64,000 nt of DNA from AC-32 sp963746155 (GTDB taxonomy: Bacteria; Actinomycetota; Thermoleophilia; Gaiellales; Gaiellaceae). Below the pieces are notes generated by a model. The model searched no databases. It saw only the letters and a program-made list of their open reading frames with translations, and was not told the DNA's origin. Made by a program: the position numbers and the translations under genes. Every line of letters begins with the position of its first letter. The stretch's first letter is position 1. Positions 8,106 through 15,885 of the stretch are shown one piece after another. The stretch covers positions 372,001 through 436,000 of the forward strand of contig CAVVAB010000012.1 of assembly GCA_963746155.1 (NCBI GenBank), given 5' to 3'.

Positions 8106-8885
8106 CTACAGCTGACGCTGGTAGACCCGGAACGTCCAGGTCGCGAAGGCCGCCGTCGCGACCGTCAGCCCGGCGAGCAGCCCCAGGTGGACGCCGACAG
8201 AGCTCCAGTCGGTCGCGGGCAGCACGACTCCCCGCGAGGCGACGACGCCCCAGTTGACCGGATTGAACTTCCCGAGCTGCTGCATCCACGACGGCATCTG
8301 CTTGAACGCGATCAGCGTCGACGAGAGGAAGAAGAGCGGAAGCCCGATGAAGTTCGCGATTGCGATCATCGTCGCCTCCTTCCGCGTCAGCAGCGCGAGC
8401 CCCTGGGAGATCCCGGCGAAGGCGCTGTTCATCAGCATCGCCGCCAGCAGCACCACTCCCCAGCCGAGAGCGCCGGCGTGGACGCGCACTCCGAGCCCGA
8501 GCGCGACGACCAGGATCACGATCCCCTGGATCAGCGCCGTTAGCGCCGAGCGCACGATCTGCGAGACGACCAGCGAGACGCGGCTCACCGGGGTCGCGAG
8601 GAAGCGCGGGATCACGTCGCGGTCGAGGTCGCTGACCATCGCCATCCCGCTCCAGGTCGCGCCGAAGAACGCATTCATGATCACGATCGCGGGCGCGAGG
8701 AACGTGATGTACGACGTCGTCCCGAAGCCGCCGCCGGGCAGGTGCGTGACGCGCTTGAAGAGCTGCCCGTAGAGGAGCAGCCAGATCATCGGTTGGACGA
8801 GCAGGAGCACGATCCAGATCGGCTCGCGCATCAGGTTTCGCGCCTGGCGCCCGACCATGTACCACGTGTGGACGACCGCCTTCAC
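8106..8885 (-). CDS. ABC-2 type transporter permease (DrrB-like)
   Basis: A 259-residue membrane protein with about six hydrophobic segments: an N-terminal LMREPIWIVLLLVQPMIWLLLYG motif, central helices, and a C-terminal helix before the FRVYQRQL end. This matches ABC-2 permeases of the DrrB family that export drugs or lipids. Its GTG start overlaps the stop of the ATPase gene by four bases (GTGA), so the two are translationally coupled. The substrate cannot be told. It ends tail-to-tail with the carboxylase gene, six bases apart. Confidence 0.85.
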   Translation of the reverse strand: MKAVVHTWYMVGRQARNLMREPIWIVLLLVQPMIWLLLYGQLFKRVTHLPGGGFGTTSYITFLAPAIVIMNAFFGATWSGMAMVSDLDRDVIPRFLATPVSRVSLVVSQIVRSALTALIQGIVILVVALGLGVRVHAGALGWGVVLLAAMLMNSAFAGISQGLALLTRKEATMIAIANFIGLPLFFLSSTLIAFKQMPSWMQQLGKFNPVNWGVVASRGVVLPATDWSSVGVHLGLLAGLTVATAAFATWTFRVYQRQL

Positions 8886-9853
8886 TCGCTCTCCTCGAGG
8901 CCGCCTGCCTCGTCCTCGGAGCGGAAATCGCGGCCGGTGTAGTGGAGGTAGACGTCGTCGAGCGACGGCCGGTGCATCGTGACCGCCTCGACCGCGATCC
9001 CATTCGAATCGAGCGCGGCCAGGATCGGCGGCACTGCTCGGGCGCCGTCGGTCACGCGGCTGCGGAGGAGCTTGCCGTCGGCGCTCACGTCGCCGACCTC
9101 GTCGAGCGCGCGCAGGACAGCAACGGCGTCATCGACCGCGCCGTCGGAGAGCTCGACCACGACGGCCTCGCCCTGCATGCTCTCCTTCAGCTCCTCGGCG
9201 GTGCCCTCGACGATCACACGGCCCCGGCTGACAATCGCGAGCCGGTCGGTGAGGACGTCCGCCTCCTCGAGGTAGTGCGTGGTCAGGAGGATGGTGAGCA
9301 GCTCCTCGCGGGCGAGAACGGCGAGCTCGTCCCACATCGCGGCACGTGCCTCGGGGTCGAGCCCGGTCGTCGGTTCGTCGAGAAACAGCACCTGCGGCCC
9401 GTGGACAAGCCCGAGCCCGACGTCGAGACGGCGCTTCATCCCGCCCGAGTAGCCGCGCACGACGCGGTCGGCCGCGTCCGCGAGGCCGAGCTGCTCGAGC
9501 AGATGCTGGACGCGCGCGCGCAGCTTCTTCCCGGACATGCCCTGCACGCGACCCTGCAGCATCAGATTCTCGCGTCCGGTCGCATCGCGGTCGACGCCGG
9601 AGCTCTGCGGCACGTAGCCGATCGCGCGGCGCACCGCGTCGGGCGCGCGCACCACATCGTGCCCCGCGACCTCGGCGCGCCCGGCGTCGAGAGTCGTCAG
9701 CGTCGTCAGCACCTTGACGGTCGTGGACTTGCCCGCTCCGTTTGGGCCGAGCAGCCCGAACACCTCTCCGGCGCGCACGCGAAACGAGACGCCGTCGAGC
9801 GCCTGCACCTCCTTGTACCGCTTCTGGAGCCCGTCGACGACGATCGCGTCCAC
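8882..9853 (-). CDS. ABC transporter ATP-binding protein, DrrA family
   Basis: A 323-residue ATPase that would energise the permease at 8106-8885. Walker A is GLLGPNGAGKSTT, the signature motif is RGYSGGMKRRLD, and Walker B is VLFLDEPTTGLD, followed by the H-loop TTHYLEEAD. The C-terminal 90 residues, ending SLDDVYLHYTGRDFRSED, match the extra domain of daunorubicin-resistance type ATPases. Start GTG 9853 is preceded by TAGTCT at eight bases. The function is probably export of a lipid or toxic compound. Confidence 0.88.
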   Translation of the reverse strand: MDAIVVDGLQKRYKEVQALDGVSFRVRAGEVFGLLGPNGAGKSTTVKVLTTLTTLDAGRAEVAGHDVVRAPDAVRRAIGYVPQSSGVDRDATGRENLMLQGRVQGMSGKKLRARVQHLLEQLGLADAADRVVRGYSGGMKRRLDVGLGLVHGPQVLFLDEPTTGLDPEARAAMWDELAVLAREELLTILLTTHYLEEADVLTDRLAIVSRGRVIVEGTAEELKESMQGEAVVVELSDGAVDDAVAVLRALDEVGDVSADGKLLRSRVTDGARAVPPILAALDSNGIAVEAVTMHRPSLDDVYLHYTGRDFRSEDEAGGLEESE

Positions 9854-9888
9854 GGGCGCTGAGACTACCTCGCTAGACTCGCGCGCCG
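9854..9888. promoter_or_regulatory. Divergent leaderless promoters, ABC ATPase / sucC
   Basis: In a 35-bp gap, TAGTCT on the minus strand (9867-9862) lies eight bases before GTG 9853. TAGACT on the plus strand (9874-9879) lies nine bases before GTG 9889. Confidence 0.6.
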
Positions 9889-11037
9889 GTGGACCTCTAC
9901 GAGCATCAGGGCAAGGAGCTTTTCGGGCGCTTCGGGATTCCCGTCTCGGAGGGCCGGATCGCGACCACGCCCGCCGAGGCGCGCGCGGCGGCCGAGGAGA
10001 TCGGCGGTCAGGTTGTGGTCAAGGCGCAGGTGTTGACCGGCGGTCGCGGGAAGGCGGGCGGAATCAAGCTCGCCGCGGATCCGGACGAGGCCGAGGGAAA
10101 CGCCGAGCAGATCCTCGGGCTCGACATCAACGGCCACGTCGTGCGCAAGCTCTGGATCGAGCGCGCCTCGGGCATCGCGAAGGAGTACTACCTCTCCGTC
10201 ACGTTCGACCGCGGGGAGAAGAAGTCGCTCTTCATGCTCACGACGGAGGGCGGGATCGAGATCGAGGAGGTCGCCGCCAAGACTCCGGATGCGCTGGCGC
10301 GGCTCCACGTGAGCCCGCTCGAGGGGTTCCAGCCGTACCAGGCCCGCCGCCTGATCTACGGCGCGGGAATCGACGATCCGAGCGAGCAGAAGCAGGTCGC
10401 GGCGATCGTCGAGAAGCTCTACCGCTGCTTCGTCGAGACCGACGCGCTGCTCTGCGAGATCAACCCGCTGATCGTGACCCCGGACGGCGAGGTGCGCGCG
10501 CTCGACTCGAAGTTCACGGTCGACGACAACGCGCTCTACAGGCACCCGGACATCGCGGAGATGCGAGACCCGGGCGCGTACCCGCCCGAGGAGCGCGCTG
10601 CACGCGAAAAGGGCGTTACGTACGTCAAGCTCGACGGCGACGTCGGCATCCTCGGGAACGGCGCCGGGCTCGTCATGTCCACCCTGGACGTGATCGCTCT
10701 CGTCGGCGGCCGGCCCGCGAACTTCTGCGACCTCGGCGGCGGCGGTGACGCTGAAGGCGTCGTGGACGCGCTCGAGGTGATCACGGCCGACCCTCAGGTG
10801 CGCTCGATCCTGTTCAACATCTTCGCCGGGATCACGCGCTGTGACGAGGTGGCGCGCGGGATCCTGCAGGCGCTGTCGCGGATCACGATCGAGCACCCGA
10901 TCGTCGTCCGCTTCGACGGCACGAACGCCGAGGAGGGGCGCGCGATCCTCGCGGAGGCTGCGCCGCCGAACCTGACCGTGGAGCCGACGATGCTCGACGC
11001 CGCCCGCCGCGCGGTCGAGCTCGCGGAGATCGCATGA
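9889..11037 (+). CDS. sucC: Succinyl-CoA synthetase (ADP-forming), beta subunit
   Basis: A 382-residue subunit that binds nucleotide and succinate in the TCA-cycle step between succinyl-CoA and succinate. It opens with the ATP-grasp start MDLYEHQGKELFGRFGIPV and contains VVKAQVLTGGRGKAGG, ALLCEINPLIV and the C-terminal flavodoxin-like part with NIFAGITRCDEVA. Length matches the family (about 385-390). Start GTG 9889 is leaderless-type. The gene overlaps the next by ATGA, placing a methyltransferase between sucC and sucD. Confidence 0.93.
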   Translation: MDLYEHQGKELFGRFGIPVSEGRIATTPAEARAAAEEIGGQVVVKAQVLTGGRGKAGGIKLAADPDEAEGNAEQILGLDINGHVVRKLWIERASGIAKEYYLSVTFDRGEKKSLFMLTTEGGIEIEEVAAKTPDALARLHVSPLEGFQPYQARRLIYGAGIDDPSEQKQVAAIVEKLYRCFVETDALLCEINPLIVTPDGEVRALDSKFTVDDNALYRHPDIAEMRDPGAYPPEERAAREKGVTYVKLDGDVGILGNGAGLVMSTLDVIALVGGRPANFCDLGGGGDAEGVVDALEVITADPQVRSILFNIFAGITRCDEVARGILQALSRITIEHPIVVRFDGTNAEEGRAILAEAAPPNLTVEPTMLDAARRAVELAEIA

Positions 11038-11676
11038 GCCAGGACGTCTGGTCGGAGCGGGCGGAGTCATACCGCGAGAGCGAGGCGCACCGGCAGGGGC
11101 GCGATCTCGAGCTGTTTGCAGAGTGGGCGGCCGGGAGGACCGTTCTCGACGTCGCGACCGGCGGCGGCCACGTCGCCAGGCGCCTGCGCGAAGCCGGCTG
11201 CCAGGTCGTGACCTGCGACCCCGCACCCGGGATGCGGCCGGACGTGATCTGCCGCGCGGAGGATCTCCCGTTCGCAGACGGCAGCTTCGGCGCCGTCGCC
11301 TGCCGCGTCGCCGCCCACCATTTCGAGGATCCAGCCGCCGCGGTGGGCGAGTTCGCCCGCGCTGACGAGCGATCTCGTGCTCGTTGCCGACAACCTCTTC
11401 CTCGGGGACGCCGGCGAGGAGGCCGACCGCCTGCGTGACCCAACGCACGTGCGCAACTACTCGGAGGACGAGTGGCGCGCGATGTTCGCCGGAGCCGGGC
11501 TCGAGGTCGAGGCCTTCGAGCGCGAGGAGAAGCGGATCGAGCTCGAGCCGTGGCTCGAGCGGGCCGGCTGTGTCGGCGAGGAGGCTGCGCGTGTCCGCGA
11601 GCTGCTCGCGGACCGGATCGCGGACGGCCGGGTCCGGGTCGACCGCGGCATCTTCGAGGCAAGGAAGGCGAGCTAG
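11034..11676 (+). CDS. SAM-dependent class I methyltransferase inserted between sucC and sucD; apparent frameshift
   Basis: ATG 11034 overlaps the sucC stop (ATGA). The N-terminus has motif I RTVLDVATGGGHVARRL, motif II VVTCDPAPGM and DLPFADGSFGAVACRVAAHHFEDP, as in UbiE-like methyltransferases. Dropping one base near 11357-11361 continues it as FAALTSDLVLVADNLFLGD and on to a C-terminus ending RGIFEARKAS. The product is about 213 residues. The stop TAG overlaps the sucD start (TAGTG), so all three genes are coupled. The substrate is unknown; a small molecule is more likely than DNA or protein. Whether it serves succinyl-CoA synthetase is open. Confidence 0.75.
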
Positions 11677-12548
11677 TGGCGATCGTCGTCGACAGCGACA
11701 CGCGACTCGTCGTCCAGGGCCTGACCGGGCGCGAGGGCCGTTTCCACGGCCTGCGGAACCGCGACTACGGGACGAGCGTCGTCGCGGGAGTGACCCCCGG
11801 CAAGGGCGGCCAGAACGTCGAGGGCGTCCCGGTGTTCAACACCGTCGCCGAGGCCGTGGCCGAAGCTGGCGCGAACACGACGATGGTCTTCGTGCCGGCG
11901 CCGTTCGCGGCCGACGCGATCTACGAGGCGGTCGACGCGGGCATCGAGACCGTGATCTGCATCGCCGAGGGCCTTCCTGCCCACGACATGCTGCGGGTCT
12001 ACAACCTCATCCGGCCGCGCGGGATCACGATGCTCGGCCCGAACTGCCCGGGCGCGCTTTCGCCGGGCAAGGCGAACGTCGGGATCATCCCGGCCGAGAT
12101 CTTCCGCGAGGGCTCCGTGGGCGTCGTCTCTCGCTCGGGCACGTTGACCTACCAGATCGGGCACGAGCTCACGCAGCGCGGGCTCGGCAACTCGACGATC
12201 GTCGGCATCGGCGGCGACCCGGTCGTCGGCTCGTCGTTCATCGACATCCTCGAGCGCTTCGAGGCCGACGGCGAGACGGAGATGATCGTGCTCGTGGGCG
12301 AGATCGGCGGCGACGAGGAGGAGAAGGCGGCGGCGTTCATCGAGGCGAGTGTCTCCAAGCCCGTGATCGCCTACATCGCCGGCTTCACGGCGCCGCCCGG
12401 CAAGACGATGGGTCACGCGGGCGCGATCATCTCCGGCTCGTCGGGCACTGCTCAGGCGAAGAAGGACGCGCTCGAGGCGCGAGGCGTCAAGGTCGGCACG
12501 ACGCCGACCGAGGTGGCCGACCTGGCCGCGTCTACCGCGGTCGGCTGA
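11676..12548 (+). CDS. sucD: Succinyl-CoA synthetase, alpha subunit
   Basis: A 290-residue CoA-binding subunit that carries the phosphohistidine intermediate. Seen: DTRLVVQGLTGREG at the N-terminus, the CoA-binding segment TTMVFVPAPFAADAI, GPNCPGALSPGKANVGIIP, and KTMGHAGAIISGSSGTA, whose His is the phosphorylated residue. Start GTG 11676 follows AAGGAAGG and overlaps the methyltransferase stop by one base. The longer upstream frame lies inside that gene and is discarded. Confidence 0.93.
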   Translation: MAIVVDSDTRLVVQGLTGREGRFHGLRNRDYGTSVVAGVTPGKGGQNVEGVPVFNTVAEAVAEAGANTTMVFVPAPFAADAIYEAVDAGIETVICIAEGLPAHDMLRVYNLIRPRGITMLGPNCPGALSPGKANVGIIPAEIFREGSVGVVSRSGTLTYQIGHELTQRGLGNSTIVGIGGDPVVGSSFIDILERFEADGETEMIVLVGEIGGDEEEKAAAFIEASVSKPVIAYIAGFTAPPGKTMGHAGAIISGSSGTAQAKKDALEARGVKVGTTPTEVADLAASTAVG

Positions 12549-12554
12549 CGGCCC

Positions 12555-14117
12555 TCAGCGGACCCTGATCGTCGCGCAGGCCGGAACGCTGTGGTTGCCG
12601 GCCGCGTCGGTGGCGCGGACGCAGAACCGGTACTTGCCGGCCTTCTTCGGCGCCCGCCAGAGCACCCAGTAGGGCACCGCGTCGCCGGTCGTCCGGAGCG
12701 GGCGCGTGAAGACCTTCAGCGTCTTCGACTTGCGCAGGACCGAGATCCGCTCCGTCGTCTGGCGGCGATCGTCCGAGACCTTGTAGCGGAGCTTCAGGAG
12801 GACTTTGCGCCGACCCTTGGCCGGGAAGGCATGCGCCTTCGGCGCCGTCGTATCGGGGATCGAAGCGGGCGGAGGCGGGGGAGGCGGGGGCGGTGGGGGC
12901 GGGGGAGGCGGCGGAACCGCGGCGGCCAGCGCGGCCGCGACGTCGATCCGGCCGTAGCCGTACTGCGTGTTCCAGGTGCAGCCGGCGCACGTGACGAACG
13001 GATCGGTGCTGTAGGTGACACCACCGATCTTGTCGGACGTCTTGGCGAGGATCTGGCGGATCGCCGCGGCGGAGATTCCGGGGTGCTCACCGACCAGGAG
13101 GGCCGCGAGCCCGGTCACGTAGGGCGAGGCCATCGACGTCCCGTCCAGGTCCTTGTAGGTGTTGGGCGGGTAGGTCGAGTCGATCCCTTCGCCCGGCGCC
13201 GAGACGAAGACGTTGGGCGCGCCGTAGTTCGAGAAGTAGGCCGCCTGGTCGCTGGAGTTCGTGGCCGCCACCCCGATCACTCCCGGGCAGGAGGCCGGGT
13301 AGGTCGGGATGGACGAGGCCGAGTTGCCGGCGGCCGCGACCACGACGACGTGGTACGTGTTGATCGCGGTGGAGATTGCATTACACATCGTGTCCGAGTA
13401 GCCGGGTGCACCGAGGCTGAGGTTGATGACCTTTGCGCCGTGCTGGGCCGCCCAGAGGATCCCGTCGGCGACGTCGGGGTCGGTCGCGATGATCCCGTTG
13501 TCCGGGTCGTCCTGGAAGACCCCGACCGCGAGGATCGGCGACGAGTACGAAAGGCCCGCGATCCCTAGCCCGTTGTTCGCAGCACCAGCCGCGATCCCGG
13601 CGACGTGGGTCCCGTGTCCCGCGATGTCGGCAGGGTTGCCCGGGGCACAGCCGCCGACGCAGGTGGCTCCATTCGACGTCATGTTCGAGGTGAGGTCCTC
13701 GTGGCCCCCTGCGACCCCGGTGTCGACGATTCCCACGGTCGCGCCGGGGGCGGGGGTGAAGCTGCCGGGAAAGAGGTTCCAGCCGGCGAGCGCCGAGATC
13801 GCCGGGAGCGCCCACTGCAGGCCGAGCCGGGGATCGTTCGGCGAGCCGAGCGTGAACGTGCGCCGAAAGCGGTTCGGCTCGGCGTACCGGACATCTCGGC
13901 GGGCGTTGTACGCAGCCAGCGCCTCCGCCTGGGTCTGGCCCTGGGCGATTCGAACGACCGCGACGTGTCCTCTCGTCTCACGGACGACGTCGTCTCCGAG
14001 CGCCGCGACCTTCGCGCGCGAGCCGGCCGGGTCGTCGAACCGGACCAGGATCGTCTGCGCGGCAGAGGCCTGCGGCGTCATGACCAGCGCGGCAAGAAGA
14101 GCGAAGGCGAAGCGCAC
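12555..14117 (-). CDS. Secreted subtilisin-like serine protease (S8) with poly-proline linker and C-terminal beta domain
   Basis: A 520-residue preproprotein. The signal peptide is MRFAFALLAALVMTPQASA. Residues about 22-85 form an I9-type propeptide. The catalytic domain has Asp132 in VGIVDTGV, His168 in AGHGTHVAGIAAG, oxyanion Asn265 in AAAGNSAS and Ser328 in DGTSMASPYVTGLAALL, so it should be active. After residue 395 comes a 16-proline run, then about 100 residues resembling an Ig-like domain (DTTAPKAHAFPAKGRRK ... CVRATDAAGNHSVPACATIRVR). The linker probably spaces the protease from a wall- or substrate-binding domain. It is convergent with sucD. Confidence 0.88.
   Translation of the reverse strand: MRFAFALLAALVMTPQASAAQTILVRFDDPAGSRAKVAALGDDVVRETRGHVAVVRIAQGQTQAEALAAYNARRDVRYAEPNRFRRTFTLGSPNDPRLGLQWALPAISALAGWNLFPGSFTPAPGATVGIVDTGVAGGHEDLTSNMTSNGATCVGGCAPGNPADIAGHGTHVAGIAAGAANNGLGIAGLSYSSPILAVGVFQDDPDNGIIATDPDVADGILWAAQHGAKVINLSLGAPGYSDTMCNAISTAINTYHVVVVAAAGNSASSIPTYPASCPGVIGVAATNSSDQAAYFSNYGAPNVFVSAPGEGIDSTYPPNTYKDLDGTSMASPYVTGLAALLVGEHPGISAAAIRQILAKTSDKIGGVTYSTDPFVTCAGCTWNTQYGYGRIDVAAALAAAVPPPPPPPPPPPPPPPPASIPDTTAPKAHAFPAKGRRKVLLKLRYKVSDDRRQTTERISVLRKSKTLKVFTRPLRTTGDAVPYWVLWRAPKKAGKYRFCVRATDAAGNHSVPACATIRVR
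12868..12914 (-). repeat. Poly-proline codon repeat in subtilase
   Basis: GC-only simple sequence (CCC/CCG/CCT codons on the minus strand) encoding about 16 consecutive prolines between the protease and its C-terminal domain. Confidence 0.7.
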
Positions 14118-14151
14118 CAGGGTCTATTTCGGCACGGGCCGTGGCCTCCTC

Positions 14152-14157
14152 TAGACT
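14152..14157 (+). promoter_or_regulatory. Leaderless-type -10 of the aminotransferase gene
   Basis: TAGACT is followed by seven bases and then GTG 14165. This favours GTG 14165 over the upstream in-frame GTG 14141, which would lie before the promoter element. Confidence 0.6.
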
Positions 14158-14164
14158 CGATCGC

Positions 14165-15253
14165 GTGACGATCTCTCTCGCGCGCGGGATCCCGGCCCCG
14201 GAGTGCCTTCCGGTCGAGGAGCTGGCCGACTGCGCCCGTGAGGCGATCCGGCGAGACGGGCACACGATCCTCTCGTACGGCAGCACGCTCGGCTACGAGC
14301 CGCTGCGGGAGTGGATCGCCGAGCGCCACGGAGTCGAGCCCGGCAGGGTGCTCGTCACCAACGGCTCGCTCCAGGCATTCCACTTCGTGCTCGCCCTGAT
14401 CGGCGAGGGCCGGGTGATCGTGGAGCGGCCGACCTACGACCGGCCGCGCGCGATCATGCACGCCGAGGGACGCGATTTCTCCGCGGTCGGGATCGACGCG
14501 GAAGGGCTGGACCTCGACGAGCTCGAGCGAGTCTGCTCGGAAGGGAGCCCTCCCGCGCTCCTCTACACGATCCCGACGTTCCAGAACCCGAGCGGAGTGA
14601 CGCTCTCCGAGGAGCGGCGCCGGCGGCTGGCGAGCTTCGCCCAGGAGCGGTCGCTGCCGGTGCTCGAGGACGATCCGTACGGCCTCGTCCGCTTCGAGGG
14701 CGAGCCGCTGCCGAGCCTGTTCGAGCTCGAGGGCGGGAACGTCGTCATGTACGGCTCCTCGTTCTCGAAGACGGTCGCGCCGGGGCTGCGCGTCGGCTAC
14801 GCGATCGTGCCTCCGGAGCTGGCGTCGGAGCTCGTGCCGCTGGCGGCCTCGACCTACATCACGCCCGCGCTCGCGGCGCAGGCGACGCTGTACGAGTTCC
14901 TGCGTCGAGGTCTGTTCGAGGCGAACGTCGAGCGGGTCTGCGGTCTCCTACGCGAGCGACGCGACGCGATGCTCGAGACTCTCGAGAGCGAGCTCGGCGG
15001 GCGGGCGACCTGGAGCCGCCCCGAAGGGGGCTACTTCCTCTGGCTCGAGCTCCCCGAGGAAGTCGACGCGGCCGAGTTGCTCGAGCGCTCGAGCGAAGCA
15101 GGCGTCACGTTCGTTCCCGGGGCGGACTTCGGCGGCGCGGCAAACACCGCCCGGCTTGCGTTCAGCTACGTCTCGCCGGACGAGATCGAAGAGGGCGTGC
15201 GCCTGCTCGGCGGGCTACTGGCGGCGTCGCCGGCGGCGGTAGAGCTGGGATAG
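14165..15253 (+). CDS. PLP-dependent class I/II aminotransferase (LysN/2-aminoadipate transaminase-like)
   Basis: A 362-residue fold-type I aminotransferase without the GntR helix-turn-helix of MocR regulators. Seen: ILSYGSTLGYEPLREWIAERHG near the N-terminus, the PTFQNPSGVTLS motif, the VLEDDPYG aspartate region, PLP-binding Lys in SSFSKTVAPGLRVGYAI, and a C-terminal substrate-binding Arg region in TARLAFSYVSPDEIEEG. Such enzymes transaminate 2-aminoadipate, branched-chain or aromatic amino acids; the substrate cannot be chosen here. Its last 39 bases overlap the convergent LapA-like gene. Confidence 0.85.
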   Translation: MTISLARGIPAPECLPVEELADCAREAIRRDGHTILSYGSTLGYEPLREWIAERHGVEPGRVLVTNGSLQAFHFVLALIGEGRVIVERPTYDRPRAIMHAEGRDFSAVGIDAEGLDLDELERVCSEGSPPALLYTIPTFQNPSGVTLSEERRRRLASFAQERSLPVLEDDPYGLVRFEGEPLPSLFELEGGNVVMYGSSFSKTVAPGLRVGYAIVPPELASELVPLAASTYITPALAAQATLYEFLRRGLFEANVERVCGLLRERRDAMLETLESELGGRATWSRPEGGYFLWLELPEEVDAAELLERSSEAGVTFVPGADFGGAANTARLAFSYVSPDEIEEGVRLLGGLLAASPAAVELG

Positions 15254-15529
15254 CAGCACGCCGCCGAGGAGCCCGATCGCGAGACTGATCAGGATCACCC
15301 AGGTCAGCGAGATCTGGGTCTTGGCGAAGACGAAGTCGACGTCGACCTGCTCGTTGTTCTGGAGCACGAACGCGATCACGTACGCCAGGCCCGCGATCAG
15401 GAGCACGAGCTTGAAGTAGAGGCCCGACTCGCGGACGCGCTTCTCTTCGCGCTGTGGCTCTTGGGGCTGCTGCTCGAGGACGTGCTCGGGCGGTGCGTGC
15501 TCCTCGTCAGTGCCGTCGAGCTCGTGCAC
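15215..15529 (-). CDS. LapA-domain (DUF1049) two-helix membrane protein
   Basis: A 104-residue protein with a charged, Glu/Gln-rich N-terminal 37 residues and two membrane helices around FKLVLLIAGLAYVIAFVLQN and WVILISLAIGLLGGVLL. A basic tail QLYRRRRRRQ follows. The NNEQVDVDFVFAKTQISL segment between helices is typical of the LapA/DUF1049 family. The role in Gram-positives is unknown. Start GTG 15529 is preceded by TAGGGT at six bases. Confidence 0.75.
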   Translation of the reverse strand: MHELDGTDEEHAPPEHVLEQQPQEPQREEKRVRESGLYFKLVLLIAGLAYVIAFVLQNNEQVDVDFVFAKTQISLTWVILISLAIGLLGGVLLSQLYRRRRRRQ

Positions 15530-15535
15530 GGCCCT

Positions 15536-15541
15536 ACCCTA
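15536..15541 (-). promoter_or_regulatory. Leaderless-type -10 of the LapA-like gene
   Basis: TAGGGT on the minus strand, six bases before GTG 15529. Confidence 0.55.
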
Positions 15542-15564
15542 AGCGACAGCCTGCAGCCGGACGC

Positions 15565-15747
15565 TCAGGCAGCCGCTTGGGAGTGGCCGGTGAGCGCCCG
15601 CGGAACCAGTCGAGGCTGGCGTGGCGGAACCAGTGAGCCGCGTGTGTGAAGCCTGAAGGTCGGGCAAGGCTCTTCGAGCGAGAGGGCGCACAGCGATGCC
15701 TGATGGAAGTAGCAATCCTTGCAGGTTGGTTTGGTCTTCTTGCTGAT
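15565..15747 (-). CDS. Small Cys4 (zinc-ribbon-like) protein with unclear start codon
   Basis: A 60-codon frame reads ISKKTKPTCKDCYFHQASLC and continues ALSLEEPCPTFR. The four cysteines are spaced C-x2-C-x7-C-x7-C, as in small metal-binding or Fe-S proteins. The rest is proline-rich and ends in GHSQAAA. A consensus promoter lies just upstream (15792-15819), so the frame is probably expressed. No ATG, GTG or TTG is in frame before the stop upstream. Either translation starts at ATC 15747, or a +1 insertion (common in this window) hides TTG 15769. The function is unknown. Confidence 0.5.
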   Translation of the reverse strand: MSKKTKPTCKDCYFHQASLCALSLEEPCPTFRLHTRGSLVPPRQPRLVPRALTGHSQAAA

Positions 15748-15791
15748 GTTCGTACCCGCTCCCTCTCAACCGCTCCCTAAGACAAGGCAGG

Positions 15792-15819
15792 ACTATAGGC
15801 GTCCCGCGATCAGTTGCAA
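15792..15819 (-). promoter_or_regulatory. Housekeeping sigma-factor promoter of the Cys4 gene
   Basis: On the minus strand TTGCAA (15819-15814) is followed by a 16-bp spacer and TATAGT (15797-15792). The predicted start site is near 15785, giving a leader of about 38 bases. The surrounding 15750-15885 is clearly less GC-rich than its neighbours and holds no other gene. Confidence 0.5.
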
Positions 15820-15885
15820 GACTTGCCTGTGGAGAAAACACTGCAATTTCCGGCGGTTTCAGGAGCGCCGAAAACTGCCTGTTCT

